Below, piece by piece: positions 62,715 to 64,000 of a stretch of 64,000 nt of DNA. Origin of the DNA: an uncultured Clostridium sp. (GTDB lineage: Bacteria > Bacillota_A > Clostridia > TANB77 > CAG-508); contig CAOJZU010000002.1 of the NCBI GenBank assembly GCA_948466265.1, positions 1 to 64,000 of the forward strand, written 5' to 3'. Numbering within the stretch: the stretch's first letter is position 1; each line of letters begins with the position of its first letter. Made by a program: the position numbers and the translations under genes. Below the pieces are notes generated by a model. That model worked only from the letters and a program-made list of their open reading frames with translations, had not been told where the DNA came from and ran no database searches.

Positions 62715-64000
62715 AGAAAAGAAAATTAAGCCATATAAAAAGCAAAAAAGGCAAAAGGAAGAAAATATCTTTGATAATCAGCCTCATCTTATGTCTTTAT
62801 TATCTCCAGAATTATTGCAAGAAAAAAGAGATTATATCTGTATGGGAGATGACAAATATGCTAGGATATTTCAATTAGTCTTTTATCCAAATTATATTGA
62901 ATTAGGTTGGTTAGATGATATTTTAAATTCAATAGGAGATGTGGATATTTCTACTCAAGTGCAAGTTGCAGACGAAAGAAATGTAATAAAATATCTAACA
63001 CACAAAGTAACTAAACTACAGTCTGATTATATTTTATTTGAAAAACAAGGGAATATAGGTGAATTACATACATTAGAAGAAAATATCAGAAGTTTTGAAG
63101 AAATGAGAAGAGATATACAAATTAATAATGATAAACTGTTTTTCATAAAGATAACATTAAGATTAAATGCGAAAAATTTAGAAGAACTAAGAGAAAAGAG
63201 CAAGTTACTTAAAGACGAATTTGCAAATAGGTCTTGTGAAGTTAGAACTTTACATTTCAAACAATTTGACAGCTTAAAAGAAACTTTGCCATTAAACAAT
63301 AATATCATAAAAGATAATAATAGAAATATGACAACACAAGGGTTAGCTGCAATGTTTCCAATAGCAAGAACAAAAGCAAGTACGAAAGATGGAATTTATC
63401 TAGGAAGAGATTTATTTACAGGACTTCCAATAAACCTAGAAACATTTACAAAAGACTTATCTAATGCAAACATTGCTATATTTGGTATGCCAGGAAGCGG
63501 AAAGTCAGTAACTGTTAAGACAATAGTTCGGTAGAAATGCTTTAATAAAAAGAAGGTCAGCAATACTCGATATAGAGGGCGAATATGTAGAACTAACAGA
63601 AAGAATTGGTGGTAGAACTATAAAAGTTAGACAAGCAGTTCCAATACGGAATTAATTTATTTGATATTGACATAGATGAAGAGCTTGGAATTGTAGATAT
63701 AGATAGTAAAATAACAGAGATTAGGGCCATTTTTAATGGAATAATAAATAAATATGAAAATAGAACACTAAAGAGCAAAGAAATAGCAGATATTGAAATA
63801 GCAGTAAGAGAGGTTTATAAAGAAAAAGGAATAACAAAAGACAAAGAATCAATATATGAAAAACAGGGTGGAAAGCATGAAGGAGTAATAACACTTTCAA
63901 ATGTAAAAAAGAAAATGCCTACACTAACAGATTTACATAGAGTTATAAAAGAAAAGATAAAAAATAATGAATTAGCAAGTACCATTTCTAACTTTTTAAA
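62704..64000 (+). CDS. VirB4-type conjugation ATPase (3' end outside window)
   Basis: Secretion ATPase powering conjugative DNA transfer; about 431 residues in the window. Walker A is FGMPGSGKSVTVKTIV. Two C|GGN sites: 63529 (GTT C GGT), directly after Walker A, giving TIVGRNALIKRRSAI, and 63647 (ATA C GGA), giving VPIGINLFDIDID. In triplet reading the ATPase would end right after the P-loop. The frame remains open to the window end. Confidence 0.92.

Overview
The window is AT-rich DNA from a Gram-positive, endospore-forming, probably anaerobic Firmicute, most likely an uncultured Clostridia-type bacterium. Spore genes (cwlJ, a gerQ-like coat gene, gpr, an alpha/beta SASP remnant), a SufCBDSU iron-sulfur operon, flavodiiron protein, membrane pyrophosphatase and strong GGAGG ribosome binding sites support this. 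No rRNA, tRNA or CRISPR array was recognised.

The main observation is a recurrent +1 feature. Across the window about 31 recognisable genes are interrupted at 76 places (counted by hand) by one surplus C placed exactly before a glycine codon, giving C|GGN (about 62 GGA, 8 GGT, 4 GGG, 2 GGC). Skipping that C restores one full-length conserved protein in every case, and each corrected gene length is a multiple of three. The surplus C is always on the sense strand of the gene, including the minus-strand glycosyltransferase, always before codon position 1 of a Gly, and after any kind of preceding codon. Conserved housekeeping genes show no in-frame CGG Arg triplets; six accessory or uncertain genes do. 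This fits a genome in which CGG is not read as a triplet and CGGN is read as glycine, by a four-base-reading tRNA or an obligatory +1 shift at a vacant CGG codon. Below, 'C|GGN site' means such a surplus C, given by position.

Layout. 1-4.2 kb: end of a mobile element (large serine recombinase, MobC, relaxase, candidate oriT). 4.2-12.7 kb: small-molecule hydrolases, a retron-like reverse transcriptase with a structured upstream RNA, DinD, HD and MazG-like proteins, a HAD phosphatase. 12.7-25.5 kb: cwlJ-gerQ, a TPR membrane protein, uppP, upp, split transketolase, yvcK, glycogen-debranching-type glucosidase, ruvC, holA, gpr. 25.5-31 kb: TraX-like and GtrB-like membrane genes (minus), dtd, an HD protein, flavodiiron protein. 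31-37 kb: a Bce-type peptide-resistance module (ABC ATPase, large permease, response regulator, kinase) with a RelE-type toxin-antitoxin pair inside. 37-45.6 kb: two small membrane genes with matching promoters, then a DtxR-type regulator leading sufC-sufB-sufD-sufS-sufU-mnmA. 45.6-54 kb: a DUF4097-like protein, CopA fused in frame to CopZ, MntP, a Nat-type ABC exporter, 1-Cys peroxiredoxin. 54-59.2 kb: a damaged IS200 element, MscS, a Cys-rich membrane protein, hppA, a SASP fragment. 59.4-64 kb: an MNT nucleotidyltransferase and the start of a conjugative element (iteron-like repeats, Rep-like protein, pilin-like protein, PrgI, TraC-like, VirB4).

The mobile elements at both ends also carry C|GGN sites, so they appear adapted to hosts with the same decoding. 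The genes with ordinary CGG triplets (hppA, two small membrane genes, and others) look like later arrivals or are uncertain genes.
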